Positions 17,562 to 25,996 of a stretch of 64,000 nt of DNA are shown one piece after another. The stretch comes from Coprenecus sp949297365 (GTDB lineage: Bacteria > Bacteroidota > Bacteroidia > Bacteroidales > UBA932): positions 186,001-250,000 of the forward strand of contig OZ006987.1 in the NCBI GenBank assembly GCA_963931055.1, read 5' to 3'. Below the pieces are notes generated by a model. The model was given only the letters and a program-made list of their open reading frames with translations, was not told where the DNA came from and did not search any database. The position numbers were made by a program, and so were the translations under genes. Each line of letters opens with the position of its first letter. Positions within the stretch are counted from its first letter, which is position 1.

Positions 17562-17948
17562 ATGGCAACAAATGATATCAAGGTCGGTATATCCGGCACA
17601 TCGACAACGAAAGTATGCAAGGAGAACTGCGCCTCGCTTATGGGATCCGGTGCACTGGACGTATTCGCTACCCCGGCAGTAGTGGCATATATGGAAATGG
17701 CCGCCTGCTATGCGGTCAATGACCTGCTCGAAGAGGGGCTCTCGACCGTAGGTACAAAGATTGACATCGCACACATCAAGGCTTCCCCGATAGGTGAGAC
17801 CATCACTGCCAAAGCCACTCTCAAGGAGATTGACGGCCGTCGCCTGGTCTTCGATGTGACTGCCAGCGACTCCAAGGGAGAAATAGCCAATGGTACCCAC
17901 GAGCGGTTCATCATCAAGGTGGACAAGTTCCTGGCCAAGTTGCAGTAG
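17562..17948 (+). CDS. Hotdog-fold thioesterase (FlK-like)
   Basis: 128-residue single hotdog domain. Seen: the N-terminal beta strand with TTKVCKENCASLMGSG, the ATPAVVAYMEMAACYAV helix that is the family core, VGTKIDIAHIKASPIGETITAKA, and NGTHERFIIKV at the end. FlK-like members cleave fluoroacetyl-CoA or act as general acyl-CoA thioesterases with Thr/His/Glu residues; the substrate here is unknown. umuD starts 12 bp later on the same strand. Confidence 0.8.
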   Translation: MATNDIKVGISGTSTTKVCKENCASLMGSGALDVFATPAVVAYMEMAACYAVNDLLEEGLSTVGTKIDIAHIKASPIGETITAKATLKEIDGRRLVFDVTASDSKGEIANGTHERFIIKVDKFLAKLQ

Positions 17949-17960
17949 GAAGGTTTCCAA

Positions 17961-18398
17961 ATGGATAAAGAGGATACCATATCCCGCTCCGGCAGTTCGG
18001 AGTCCGACGAAAAGCAGCAGCCTCCCAGGCTCTTCGAGTCCATCCATGCGGGCTTTCCCTCTCCTGCCGAGGACATTCCGGGAACGGCTCTGGACATCAA
18101 CAGGCTGGTCGTCAAGAATCCGGCATCAACATTCTTTGCCAGGGTCAGCGGGGACAGCATGGAAGGAGACGGCATACGCGACGGGGACATCCTGGTCGTG
18201 GACAAGTCAGAGGAGCCTCGCGACGGAGCCATTGCCGTGTGCTTCATCAACGGGGAGTTCACTGTCAAAAGGCTGAAAATCAGCGATGGCTGCATCACCC
18301 TGTTGCCTTCCAATCCCAGATACAAGGCCATAACGGTCCGCGAAGGGGATGACCTTACCATCTGGGGCATAGTCCGCTATGTCATAAAGAAAGTCTGA
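17961..18398 (+). CDS. umuD: SOS mutagenesis protein UmuD-like (S24 self-cleaving peptidase)
   Basis: 145 residues. The self-cleavage site is A30-G31 (IHAGFPSPA), the nucleophile S66 (RVSGDSMEGDG), and the general base K103 (FTVKRL), all at the spacing expected of UmuD/LexA-type peptidases. There is no N-terminal DNA-binding domain, so it is UmuD rather than LexA. Cleaved UmuD' partners UmuC to form a translesion polymerase. The umuC ATG follows after 10 bp. Confidence 0.92.
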   Translation: MDKEDTISRSGSSESDEKQQPPRLFESIHAGFPSPAEDIPGTALDINRLVVKNPASTFFARVSGDSMEGDGIRDGDILVVDKSEEPRDGAIAVCFINGEFTVKRLKISDGCITLLPSNPRYKAITVREGDDLTIWGIVRYVIKKV

Positions 18399-18408
18399 GG
18401 TATCTGTC

Positions 18409-19677
18409 ATGTACGCCTTAGCCGACTGCAATAACTTCTTCGTAAGCTGCGAGCGGGTCTTCAGACCGGACCTGGAAGGCCGGCCTGTAGTAGTACTTTC
18501 CAACAACGACGGCTGCGCTATAGCCCGCTCAAACGAGGCCAAGAAACTGGGTGTCAAGATGGGACAGCCGATGTTCGAGTTCAGACATCTGATTGAGTCT
18601 GGTACCGTCACAGTCTTCTCTTCCAATTTCTCTCTCTATGGAGATATGTCCAGACGGGTGCAGATGACCCTGTCCAGGTTCGCTCCGGCCATTGAAGTAT
18701 ATTCCATCGACGAGTCGTTCATCGACCTGCGCGGCATGAGCCCGGACACAGACTTTGACCGGTGGGCCAAGAATGTATCCCGCGAATGCCGCCGCTGCAC
18801 CGGCATCCCGGTCAGCGTAGGTGTCTCTCCTACCAAGACCCTCGCGAAGATCGCGTCCAAACTGTGCAAGCAGTATCCCGCGACCAGAGGCGGATGCTGG
18901 ATGCACCGGAAGCAGGATGTGGAGAAGGTGCTGAGGACATTCCCGATTGAGGATATCTGGGGCATCGGCCGGCGCTACTCCAAACGGTTCAAGGGATACT
19001 TCGGCATGGATACGGCCTGGGATTTCTATACCAGGGAAGAGTCATGGGTGAGCAGCGAGATGGGCATCGGCGGAGTGAGGACCTGGAAAGAGCTGCACGG
19101 TATGCCCTGTATCGAATTCGAAGATACGGAGCAGGCGAAGAAACAGATTATGATATCCAGAACATTCGCCAAGGAGATAACCGACCCGGATGACCTGTCC
19201 GCACAGGTCTCCATGTTCTGCGCGATGGCTGTGGAGAAACTCCGTAAACAAGGCTCCTGCTGTGGCAGCGTAACCACTTTCATTACAACCAACCGATTTC
19301 ACAAGGACAGCGGCAGGTCGCAATTTGAAAGTCGCCTGACACAGTTTCCGACAGCCACGGACAGCACTATCGAGATCAACGCCGCCGTCATGCGGACCAT
19401 GCAGGAAATGTTCCGCAAAGGATACGGGTACAAGAGAGCCGGTGTTGTCCTCGGAGACATCATACAGGCCGATAAAGTGCAGATGGCTTTCTTTGACGAT
19501 GTGGACCGGGAGAGACATGCCAGACTGATGAGCGTCATGGACAGCATAAACCGCCGCGACGGACGCAACACCATAGGCGTGGCCTCACAGTCTCTGGACG
19601 GTATAAAAATGAACAGGGAGCACTTGTCTCCCTGTTATACCACTGACTGGAACGACATTCCTGTCGTCCACTGCTGA
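18409..19677 (+). CDS. umuC: Y-family translesion DNA polymerase V catalytic subunit
   Basis: 422 residues with the Y-family catalytic motifs: ALADCNNFFVSCERVF (first metal-binding Asp at the N-terminus), SNNDGCAIARS, YSIDESFIDL (SIDE motif, second metal site) and GIPVSVGVSPTKTLAK. The helix-hairpin-helix segment IEDIWGIGRRYSKRF and a little-finger domain follow. The C-terminal segment has the UmuC-type ending. Full length, intact, and coupled to umuD. Its stop lies 5 bp from the convergent rny gene. Confidence 0.94.
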   Translation: MYALADCNNFFVSCERVFRPDLEGRPVVVLSNNDGCAIARSNEAKKLGVKMGQPMFEFRHLIESGTVTVFSSNFSLYGDMSRRVQMTLSRFAPAIEVYSIDESFIDLRGMSPDTDFDRWAKNVSRECRRCTGIPVSVGVSPTKTLAKIASKLCKQYPATRGGCWMHRKQDVEKVLRTFPIEDIWGIGRRYSKRFKGYFGMDTAWDFYTREESWVSSEMGIGGVRTWKELHGMPCIEFEDTEQAKKQIMISRTFAKEITDPDDLSAQVSMFCAMAVEKLRKQGSCCGSVTTFITTNRFHKDSGRSQFESRLTQFPTATDSTIEINAAVMRTMQEMFRKGYGYKRAGVVLGDIIQADKVQMAFFDDVDRERHARLMSVMDSINRRDGRNTIGVASQSLDGIKMNREHLSPCYTTDWNDIPVVHC

Positions 19678-19682
19678 TGTTC

Positions 19683-21224
19683 CTACTTGGCGAAAGCCAC
19701 TGAACGGGTCTCCCTGATGACTGTAATCTTCACCTGGCCGGGATAGACCATCTCGTTCTGGATCTTGCGGGCAATCTCGTTGGAAAGCATCTCCGCCTCG
19801 GCATCGCTCACCTGCTCGGCTCCCACAATCACCCTGAGCTCGCGTCCGGCCTGGATGGCGTATGTCTTGGTCACGCCAGGATAGGACATCGCTATCGCCT
19901 CCATATCCTTCAGACGCTTGATGTAAGACTCGATGACCTCACGGCGGGCACCGGGCCTTGCGCCTGAGATAGCGTCACCCACAAGAACTATCGGAGATAT
20001 AAGAGACATCATCTCCACCTCCTCGTGATGCGCTCCGATGGCGTTGCATACCTCCGGTTTCTCCTTATACTTCTCAGCCAGCTTCATACCCAGGATAGCA
20101 TGAGGCAGCTCCGAGTCCTCTTCCGAGACTTTTCCGATATCGTGCAGCAGACCGGCACGCTTGGCTGTCTTGGGATTGAGTCCCAGCTCAGCCGCCATGG
20201 TCGCACAGATATTGGCCACCTCACGGGAGTGCTGCAGCAGGTTCTGACCGTACGAGGAGCGGTATTTCATCCTTCCGACCAGCTTGACCAGCTCGGCGTG
20301 CAGACCGTGGATGCCAAGGTCGATGCAGGTCCTCTTACCTGTCTCCATAATCTCGTCGTCCAGCTGCTTGCGTACTTTCTCCACAACTTCCTCGATACGG
20401 GCGGGATGAATACGTCCGTCAGTCACCAGCTGATGCAGGGCAAGACGGGCCACCTCCCTGCGGACAGGGTCAAATGCCGAAAGCAGAATGGCCTCGGGAG
20501 TGTCGTCCACGACTATCTCCACTCCTGTAGCAGCCTCCAGGGCCCGGATATTACGGCCCTCACGGCCTATGATACGGCCTTTCATCTCATCGTTCTCAAT
20601 ATTGAAGACAGTCACAGCATTCTCGATTGCCGTCTCGGGAGCTATGCGCTGAATGGTATTGATGACTATTCTCTTGGCCTCCTTTCCGGCTGTCATCCTG
20701 GCCTCGTCCATGACATCGTTTATATAGGACATCGCCTGGGTCTTGGCCTCCTCCTTCATGGTCTCCATCAGGACATCCTTAGCCTCGGCGGCGGACATTC
20801 CGGCCAGGCTCTCCAGCTTCTCCACCGCATCCTTATGAAGCCTGTCGTACTCCTCGGCCTTACGGTTCACGACTTCCACCTGAGCCTTGAGATTCTCCCT
20901 CACCACATCAGCCTCGCGCTGCTTGCGCTGCAGGTCCGAATATTGCTGATTAAGCTGCATCTCTTTCTGTTTCAGCTTATTCTCAGTCTGCTGTATCTGG
21001 GAATTCTTCTCGTTGATATAACGCTCGTGCTCGCCTTTAAGCTGAAGGAATTTCTCCTTGGCCTGGAAGATCTTCTCCTTTTTGATGTTCTCTCCTTCCT
21101 GCTCGGCCTCCTTTATTATCTTGTCAGCCTGCTTCTTTCTGGCAGCCTTGATGACAAAAAAAGTAACCGCCGCCGCTATTGCGGCTACGACTATCAGTAA
21201 AATGATTACTAACGAAATCTGCAT
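19683..21224 (-). CDS. rny: Ribonuclease Y
   Basis: Membrane-anchored endoribonuclease that starts mRNA decay. Start chosen at ATG 21224 (MQISLVIILLIVV), which gives 513 residues with the membrane helix at the very N-terminus, as in the family. A long coiled coil follows (to about 190), then the KH domain with IIGREGRNIRALE, then the HD domain with LLQHSREVA and LLHDIGKV (HD pair). C-terminal part ends NEMVYPGQVKITVIRET. Downstream of zapA and 6S RNA on the same strand. Confidence 0.95.
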   Translation of the reverse strand: MQISLVIILLIVVAAIAAAVTFFVIKAARKKQADKIIKEAEQEGENIKKEKIFQAKEKFLQLKGEHERYINEKNSQIQQTENKLKQKEMQLNQQYSDLQRKQREADVVRENLKAQVEVVNRKAEEYDRLHKDAVEKLESLAGMSAAEAKDVLMETMKEEAKTQAMSYINDVMDEARMTAGKEAKRIVINTIQRIAPETAIENAVTVFNIENDEMKGRIIGREGRNIRALEAATGVEIVVDDTPEAILLSAFDPVRREVARLALHQLVTDGRIHPARIEEVVEKVRKQLDDEIMETGKRTCIDLGIHGLHAELVKLVGRMKYRSSYGQNLLQHSREVANICATMAAELGLNPKTAKRAGLLHDIGKVSEEDSELPHAILGMKLAEKYKEKPEVCNAIGAHHEEVEMMSLISPIVLVGDAISGARPGARREVIESYIKRLKDMEAIAMSYPGVTKTYAIQAGRELRVIVGAEQVSDAEAEMLSNEIARKIQNEMVYPGQVKITVIRETRSVAFAK

Positions 21225-21294
21225 ATCTATAATTTTTATATATTGAGTTAATGTTCCCAATCTATAAAGAATTACGACCAGAAGACTGTTGAAG

Positions 21295-21487
21295 AAAAAA
21301 GCCGTTAGAACACTGTTTATCAGAAAAACCTAAAAAATAGGATTTGAGCTCCGATTGCGGACTCAGACTTCCAACGTCCGGTAAAACCGAATCCCCTTGC
21401 GGGTCACCCAGGCCTGTCTTCATCCATCGAGTTGGCTCTGTATTGTTAAAAATGTTGATTTTCGCAAAGAGCGATCTAACGGCTTAA
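21295..21487 (-). ncRNA. ssrS: 6S RNA (Bacteroidales-1 type)
   Basis: The gap between zapA and rny on the minus strand holds a structured, non-coding, about 190-nt segment. The 5' arm AAGCCGTTAGA and the 3' arm TCTAACGGCTT pair to close the whole molecule, and the 3' arm runs into six Ts, forming its own terminator. The interior includes a GC-rich hairpin around GGTGACCCGCAAGGGGATT and an AT-rich part that could make the central bubble. Position directly after zapA is the known location of 6S RNA in many bacteria. 6S RNA binds the housekeeping RNA polymerase as a promoter mimic. Confidence 0.82.
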
Positions 21488-21491
21488 GCTA

Positions 21492-21806
21492 TTATTCCAC
21501 ATTATTTTCTATATACTCATCCAGTTGACTGTCCAAAAGCTGAATACTGTCCCGCATGTCTCCCAATACTGCCTCCAACCTCGCCTTCTCCACAGCTGTC
21601 TGCACCAGAGCCACTGTCAGAAGTTCCTGATTGTCATGAAAATTCTTACGAAGCTTGAAATCCGAAAGCTTTTCCGACAACCCCTTTATCGTATTCCTGA
21701 TAAGACTCTCATCCTCCTGCGGAACCGTGTACTTGAACCTACGGTCAAGTATTGTAACATTGATTACAACATTACCCGATACCAACTTATCCTTTTCCTC
21801 CTCCAT
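21492..21806 (-). CDS. zapA: Cell division protein ZapA
   Basis: 104 residues, with the ZapA fold: a short beta hairpin at the N-terminus (VVINVTILDRRFKYTVPQEDE), then helices (LIRNTIKGLSEKLSDF, then LLTVALVQTAVEKARLEA). A C-terminal coiled-coil tail follows. ZapA bundles FtsZ protofilaments at the division site. It starts 2 bp after the stop of the coiled-coil gene and is followed by 6S RNA, the same synteny as in other bacteria. Confidence 0.88.
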   Translation of the reverse strand: MEEEKDKLVSGNVVINVTILDRRFKYTVPQEDESLIRNTIKGLSEKLSDFKLRKNFHDNQELLTVALVQTAVEKARLEAVLGDMRDSIQLLDSQLDEYIENNVE

Positions 21807-21808
21807 AA

Positions 21809-22123
21809 TCAGTTACTCAGCAATGAAATACATTTGTCAATCTCCCGCACCAGTCTGTTTATGTTCTGTCTAGCTTCTTTAACATCCACAGCAGAAGTCT
21901 CAAAGGCTCCTGCCAACTGCAATTTATCTATCTTCTGTTCTAATTCTTTAATTTTGTTATTACTGTTTTCCAATCTTTCCCTGTAAGCCTCTATCTCAGA
22001 GTCCTTGCGTCCAAGCTCGTCCTGCATCTCCCGGTTCTTCGCCAGAAGATTCTCATAGCGGGAAATGAAGTACTCTATCTTCCTCTTATGCGCTTCGATA
22101 AGTATTCTGCAACTCTCGTCCAT
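21809..22123 (-). CDS. Coiled-coil protein upstream of zapA
   Basis: 104 residues, almost entirely predicted coiled coil (SRYENLLAKNREMQDELGRK..., ending REIDKCISLLSN). No membrane segment and no enzymatic motif. Its fixed position 2 bp before zapA suggests a ZapB-like or other FtsZ-ring partner, but there is no sequence motif that proves this. Confidence 0.7.
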   Translation of the reverse strand: MDESCRILIEAHKRKIEYFISRYENLLAKNREMQDELGRKDSEIEAYRERLENSNNKIKELEQKIDKLQLAGAFETSAVDVKEARQNINRLVREIDKCISLLSN

Positions 22124-22161
22124 AATAAACTTACAGCAGGCACAAAGTTATAAAAAATTAT

Positions 22162-22986
22162 TTATCTATCATCATCTGTTATCCCAAACTTGTCCGCATC
22201 CATCCAAGCGGGGAATTTTTTCCGGAAACTGCGCAGAGCCTCCATGTCCATAGATGCCTCCAGAAAGCCTTCCAGCCCTCTCATTTCCCCGCACTGCGCC
22301 AGATGTCCGATAGAGCGTCCCTTGTAGTCCACTATAAGGGAGCCTCCGCTGTAACTGTCCTCCGGGCTCTCTCCGGTACGGTTGCAGAAAACGAACCAGG
22401 ACTGGTTCTCCACCGCCCTGGCATGAGCCAGTATGGATGCCGCCTCTATCCTTGAAGATGGCCACGAAGCGACATTCAGCATCACATCATAGGCATTGTC
22501 ACCGGTATTCCTGCTCCAGACCGGGAAACGCAGGTCGTAGCACACATTGAGTCCGATCCGCCAGCCCAGATATTCCACCACCTTCCTGTCGTGACCGGAT
22601 GCGAATACCTCATTCTCCCCGCTCATCCTGAAAAGATGCCGTTTGTCATAGGCCTCCGCCCTGCCGTCCGGGTACACGAAGTACATCCGGTTATGGACAC
22701 GGCCGTCACCCATCACCGGGACGGAGCCGGCAAGGGCCGCACCTGTCTCAGCGGCAAGACCACGCATCCACCGCAATGTCGGCCCGGACTCCGGCTCAGC
22801 ATACTTCACATTGGAAGTAAAACCGGTTGTGAAGAATTCCGGCAACACCAGCAGATCAGGCCTGATCCCAGGTTTGATGCTGTCAATGTACTCCAGTATC
22901 AGACCCTCCAGCCGCTTTCTGTTCCCGTCAGGATTCTCCCAGAGCACATCCGTCTGACATACCGAGATATTGAGTATCTGTTTCAT
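22162..22986 (-). CDS. Nitrilase-superfamily amidohydrolase, omega-amidase-like
   Basis: 274 residues with the Glu-Lys-Cys triad of the nitrilase fold: E in LVLPEFFTTGF (about residue 50), K in AYDKRHLF (about 115), C in GLNVCYDLRFP (about 148). The segment FVFCNRTGESPEDSYSGGS matches the YafV/Nit2 subgroup. This group hydrolyses 2-oxoglutaramate/2-oxosuccinamate or 2-oxo-acid amides, a repair step in methionine and glutamine metabolism. Divergent from the mannosyltransferase gene with a shared 60-bp promoter region. Confidence 0.85.
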   Translation of the reverse strand: MKQILNISVCQTDVLWENPDGNRKRLEGLILEYIDSIKPGIRPDLLVLPEFFTTGFTSNVKYAEPESGPTLRWMRGLAAETGAALAGSVPVMGDGRVHNRMYFVYPDGRAEAYDKRHLFRMSGENEVFASGHDRKVVEYLGWRIGLNVCYDLRFPVWSRNTGDNAYDVMLNVASWPSSRIEAASILAHARAVENQSWFVFCNRTGESPEDSYSGGSLIVDYKGRSIGHLAQCGEMRGLEGFLEASMDMEALRSFRKKFPAWMDADKFGITDDDR

Positions 22987-23005
22987 ATATACAAGCCGTT
23001 TTAAA

Positions 23006-23039
23006 TTTGGCCGAATATACTATATATTTTTTATCTTTG
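23006..23039 (+). promoter_or_regulatory. Promoter of the mannosyltransferase-pyrC operon
   Basis: TTTG at 23006-23009 and TATCTTTG at 23032-23039, spaced 22 bp, close to the Bacteroidota -33/-7 layout. The ATG at 23049 would be almost at the transcript 5' end, which favours the start at 23061. Confidence 0.55.
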
Positions 23040-23060
23040 TAAAAATGTATGCAGACAGAC

Positions 23061-23795
23061 ATGGAGCACAGCAAGATTGTAATCATTCCGACATACAACG
23101 AAAAGGAGAACATAGAGAAAATTATCCGCAAGGTGCGCTCTCTGGACGGAAACTTCCACATACTCATTGTGGATGACGGCTCTCCGGACGGTACTGGAGC
23201 GATAGTCAAGGGGCTCCAGCATGAATTTCCGGACACCCTTTTCATCATAGAGCGTTCCGGGAAACTCGGACTCGGCACGGCCTACATCACAGGTTTCAAC
23301 TGGTGCCTGGAACACGGCTACGACTATATCTTTGAGATGGACGCTGACTTCTCGCACAATCCGGACGACCTCATCCGGCTCTACAACGCCTGCGCCGTAG
23401 ACGGAGCAGATATGTCCATAGGCTCCCGCTACGTGGAGGGTATCGCAGTAAGGGACTGGCCGCTCAGCCGCATCCTGATCTCCTACGGAGCCTCCTACTA
23501 CGTCCGCACCGTGCTGGGCATGAAGGTCTACGACTCCACCGCCGGCTTTGTATGCTACAGCCGCAAAGTACTGGAGACCATTGACCTGGACAAGATACAC
23601 ATGAAAGGGTACGGATTCCAGATAGAGATGAAGTACAATGCCTGGAAACTAGGATTCAAGATAAAGGAGGTACCCATCATCTTCACAGACCGCAAGGAAG
23701 GCAAGTCCAAGATGAGCAGCTCCATCTTCGGAGAAGCATTCAGGGGAGTCATTGCCTTAAGATTCAGAAAAATAACTCCAAGACAGCAGCACTGA
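23061..23795 (+). CDS. Polyprenol-phosphate mannosyltransferase (DPM1-like, GT2)
   Basis: About 244 residues, GT-A glycosyltransferase. IVIIPTYNEKENIEKII at the N-terminus, LIVDDGSPDGTG, GLGTAYITGFNWCLEHGYDYIFEMDADFSHNP (carrying the DxD), SIGSRYVEG, and YGFQIEMKYNAWKLGFKIKEVPIIF (each shown in blocks with positions about 3-210). It lacks the C-terminal membrane domain of longer forms. Makes polyprenyl-phosphate-mannose or similar donors for extracytoplasmic glycosylation. An earlier ATG at 23049 is possible. The last base of its stop is the first base of the pyrC start. Confidence 0.87.
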   Translation: MEHSKIVIIPTYNEKENIEKIIRKVRSLDGNFHILIVDDGSPDGTGAIVKGLQHEFPDTLFIIERSGKLGLGTAYITGFNWCLEHGYDYIFEMDADFSHNPDDLIRLYNACAVDGADMSIGSRYVEGIAVRDWPLSRILISYGASYYVRTVLGMKVYDSTAGFVCYSRKVLETIDLDKIHMKGYGFQIEMKYNAWKLGFKIKEVPIIFTDRKEGKSKMSSSIFGEAFRGVIALRFRKITPRQQH

Positions 23796-25156
23796 TGAGC
23801 ACTCTGATAAAAGATATACGCATAGTGAATGAGGGACGCATCTCCGAAGGCAGCGTCCTCATCGACGGGAAGACCATTGCATCTGTCATGCTGGCCTCGG
23901 AGCCGGATTACGGCCAAAAGGTTCTGGAAGCCGGGAACTCAGCCGACGAGGTGATAACCGGCGGAGAAGACGCCATGCTTCTGCCCGGAGTCATAGACGA
24001 CCAGGTGCATTTCCGCGAGCCGGGCGCCACGGCCAAGGGCTGCATCGCATCCGAGAGCGCGGCGGCTGTCCTCGGCGGCACCACCTCCTTCATGGATATG
24101 CCCAACAACAATCCTCCGGCCACGACTTTGAAGCTGCTTGAGGAAAAATACGACACCGCCGCCAGGGATTCCTTCGCCAACTACTCCTTTTATATAGGTG
24201 CCACCAACGACAACATCGACGAACTGCGGAAAGCCGACCGCAGCAATATTTGCGGCATCAAGGTGTTCATGGGCTCCTCCACCGGAAACATGCTGGTGGA
24301 CTCGCAGGAGGCACTCAAAGCTATATTCTCCCTGGATGGATGGCTGATAGCCACTCACTGCGAGGACGAGGCCACCATCCGGCGCAATCTGGACGAGGCC
24401 CGGGCACGCTACGGTGACTCTTCCATCCCCTTCAGCGCACATCCGCTTATACGCAGCCGCGAGGCCTGCCTGAAATCCTCGGCAAAGGCCGTGGAGATGG
24501 CAAAGAGTCACGGCACACGCCTGCACGTACTGCATGTCAGCACCGCCGAAGAGATAGAGATGCTGTCAGAAGCCCATACGATGCATCCCGGCATCAGCGC
24601 CGAGGTGTGCGTACATTATATGTGGTTCGACGACAGGGACTATGACCGCTACGGTTCTATGGTCAAATGCAATCCTGCCGTCAAGACTCAGGCGGACCGT
24701 GAGGCCATAACCGCTGCCGTCCGTGAGGGCCGCATCCAGGCCGTGGCCACCGACCACGCACCACATCTGTACTCCGAGAAGATGCAGGACTACCTCCATG
24801 CCCCGTCGGGTCTGCCTACCGTACAGCACTCGCTGGTGATGATGCTCCAGCTGGCCGAACGCGGATGTTTCCCTGTCGGGCAGGTGGTCAGGATGATGTC
24901 CCACTCCCCCGCCGACCTTTTCAGGATTGACCGCAGGGGCTATATCCGTGAGGAATATTTTGCCGACCTGGTTATCGTCCGCCACCGAGCGTGGACTGTC
25001 TCCAAGGACAATATCGCCTACCGCTGCGGCTGGTCACCCCTCGAAGGCCAGACCTTTGACTGGGCCGTCACCGACACATTCGTAAACGGCACCGGCACCG
25101 TCCGCGACGGCCGCCTCACCAATCTCCGCACCCCCGCCCGCCTGCACTTCCACTGA
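23795..25156 (+). CDS. pyrC: Dihydroorotase
   Basis: 453-residue amidohydrolase of pyrimidine synthesis, closing carbamoyl-aspartate to dihydroorotate. Zn ligands: DDQVHFREPG (HxxR variant of the HxH site), GIKVFMGSSTGN (carbamylated Lys region), ATHCEDEAT, HVLHVSTAEE, and AVATDHAPHL (catalytic Asp). Family-typical FMDMPNNNP. Starts with a 1-bp overlap of the mannosyltransferase stop. Class I-type length. Confidence 0.92.
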   Translation: MSTLIKDIRIVNEGRISEGSVLIDGKTIASVMLASEPDYGQKVLEAGNSADEVITGGEDAMLLPGVIDDQVHFREPGATAKGCIASESAAAVLGGTTSFMDMPNNNPPATTLKLLEEKYDTAARDSFANYSFYIGATNDNIDELRKADRSNICGIKVFMGSSTGNMLVDSQEALKAIFSLDGWLIATHCEDEATIRRNLDEARARYGDSSIPFSAHPLIRSREACLKSSAKAVEMAKSHGTRLHVLHVSTAEEIEMLSEAHTMHPGISAEVCVHYMWFDDRDYDRYGSMVKCNPAVKTQADREAITAAVREGRIQAVATDHAPHLYSEKMQDYLHAPSGLPTVQHSLVMMLQLAERGCFPVGQVVRMMSHSPADLFRIDRRGYIREEYFADLVIVRHRAWTVSKDNIAYRCGWSPLEGQTFDWAVTDTFVNGTGTVRDGRLTNLRTPARLHFH

Positions 25157-25190
25157 TTGATTCCACAAAAACCAGCACTAACAGAACTTT

Positions 25191-25350
25191 GAAGCGATGG
25201 TGCGCACAAGCTCATTGCAATCCTGATTATCAATCCGTTACAAAACGCCACTGCACATTTGAGCACTTTCAAACATGGTCAAATGTGCAGCACACACTCA
25301 TAATTTCCTGATTACCAAACACTCTCCTTTACACACCGCACCGCCACTTC
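25191..25350. repeat. REPIN-like palindromic element, copy 1
   Basis: 160 bp with terminal inverted repeats GAAGCGATGGTGC and GCACCGCCACTTC, and an internal perfect stem TGCACATTTG (25252) / CAAATGTGCA (25280). Copies 2 and 3 at 40063 and 60750 have the same length and layout. It lies between pyrC and the AT-rich island. Confidence 0.75.
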
Positions 25351-25536
25351 CAAAATATTTATGAGTGACATCTCCTCAAACGCACCTCGCCATTACCATC
25401 ATACCGGCGTTTCATTATCATCAACCCGATGGGAAGTTTGTCGGGACTGTGAAGCCATAATTTTTAACCTATACATACTAAGTTAATATACCATAAAGAA
25501 CCTTACATGATTTCCTATTGCCGATACGTTACATAA
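25351..25536. other. Left edge of the AT-rich island
   Basis: Non-coding. Composition shifts from GC-rich to AT-rich at about 25440. No terminator or attachment site is evident. Confidence 0.4.
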
Positions 25537-25980
25537 CTAAAGTTCTTTTATTTGTTTTGACAATTTCTTCATTCGAAGAATAAAAAATGGCAATAATAGA
25601 AGGCCTATGCCAGTCCAGCAAGTCAAAATTATCCAGTTTCTCAACACAATATATCTTTTCCCAAGCTCTGCCTTTTTAAATTCTTTCGGGAAATAATTCA
25701 TTTGTATAGCTTCAATACAGGGCTTATAATAATTTTTGTCGAGCTTTTGCTTTTTGCATATTTTAAAACATTGTTTTCTTGCTTTATAAGCAGACAATTT
25801 TGTATTCTTACAAGCCTCAACCCAAAAGACCGCTTTAAATAATTGAACCAATTCGCTCGGAACGCTTTCATTTACTACCGATTCTATATCTATAGATTGT
25901 AATTCTTTATTCGGTTCCTCAGAATTGTTGTCAATATTATATGCTTCTATAATAGGATACTCTTGTTTATACATTTTCAT
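25537..25980 (-). CDS. Island protein, single C-terminal membrane segment, unknown
   Basis: 147 residues, last gene of the island. The N-terminal two thirds is soluble and helical with several Cys and Lys (FKAVFWVEACKNTK, FKICKKQKLDKNYYKPC), and a hydrophobic stretch near residues 113-132 (WIILTCWTGIGLLLLPFFIL) is followed by basic residues, so the bulk should be cytoplasmic. No family recognised. It lies 16 bp after the kinase gene, so it may be a kinase partner or substrate. Confidence 0.65.
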   Translation of the reverse strand: MKMYKQEYPIIEAYNIDNNSEEPNKELQSIDIESVVNESVPSELVQLFKAVFWVEACKNTKLSAYKARKQCFKICKKQKLDKNYYKPCIEAIQMNYFPKEFKKAELGKRYIVLRNWIILTCWTGIGLLLLPFFILRMKKLSKQIKEL

Positions 25981-25996
25981 ATCGAATTACTGCCAG

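Noticed and set aside
20025..21200. 391-codon plus-strand frame
   Set aside because: Antisense to RNase Y, which has intact KH and HD domains.
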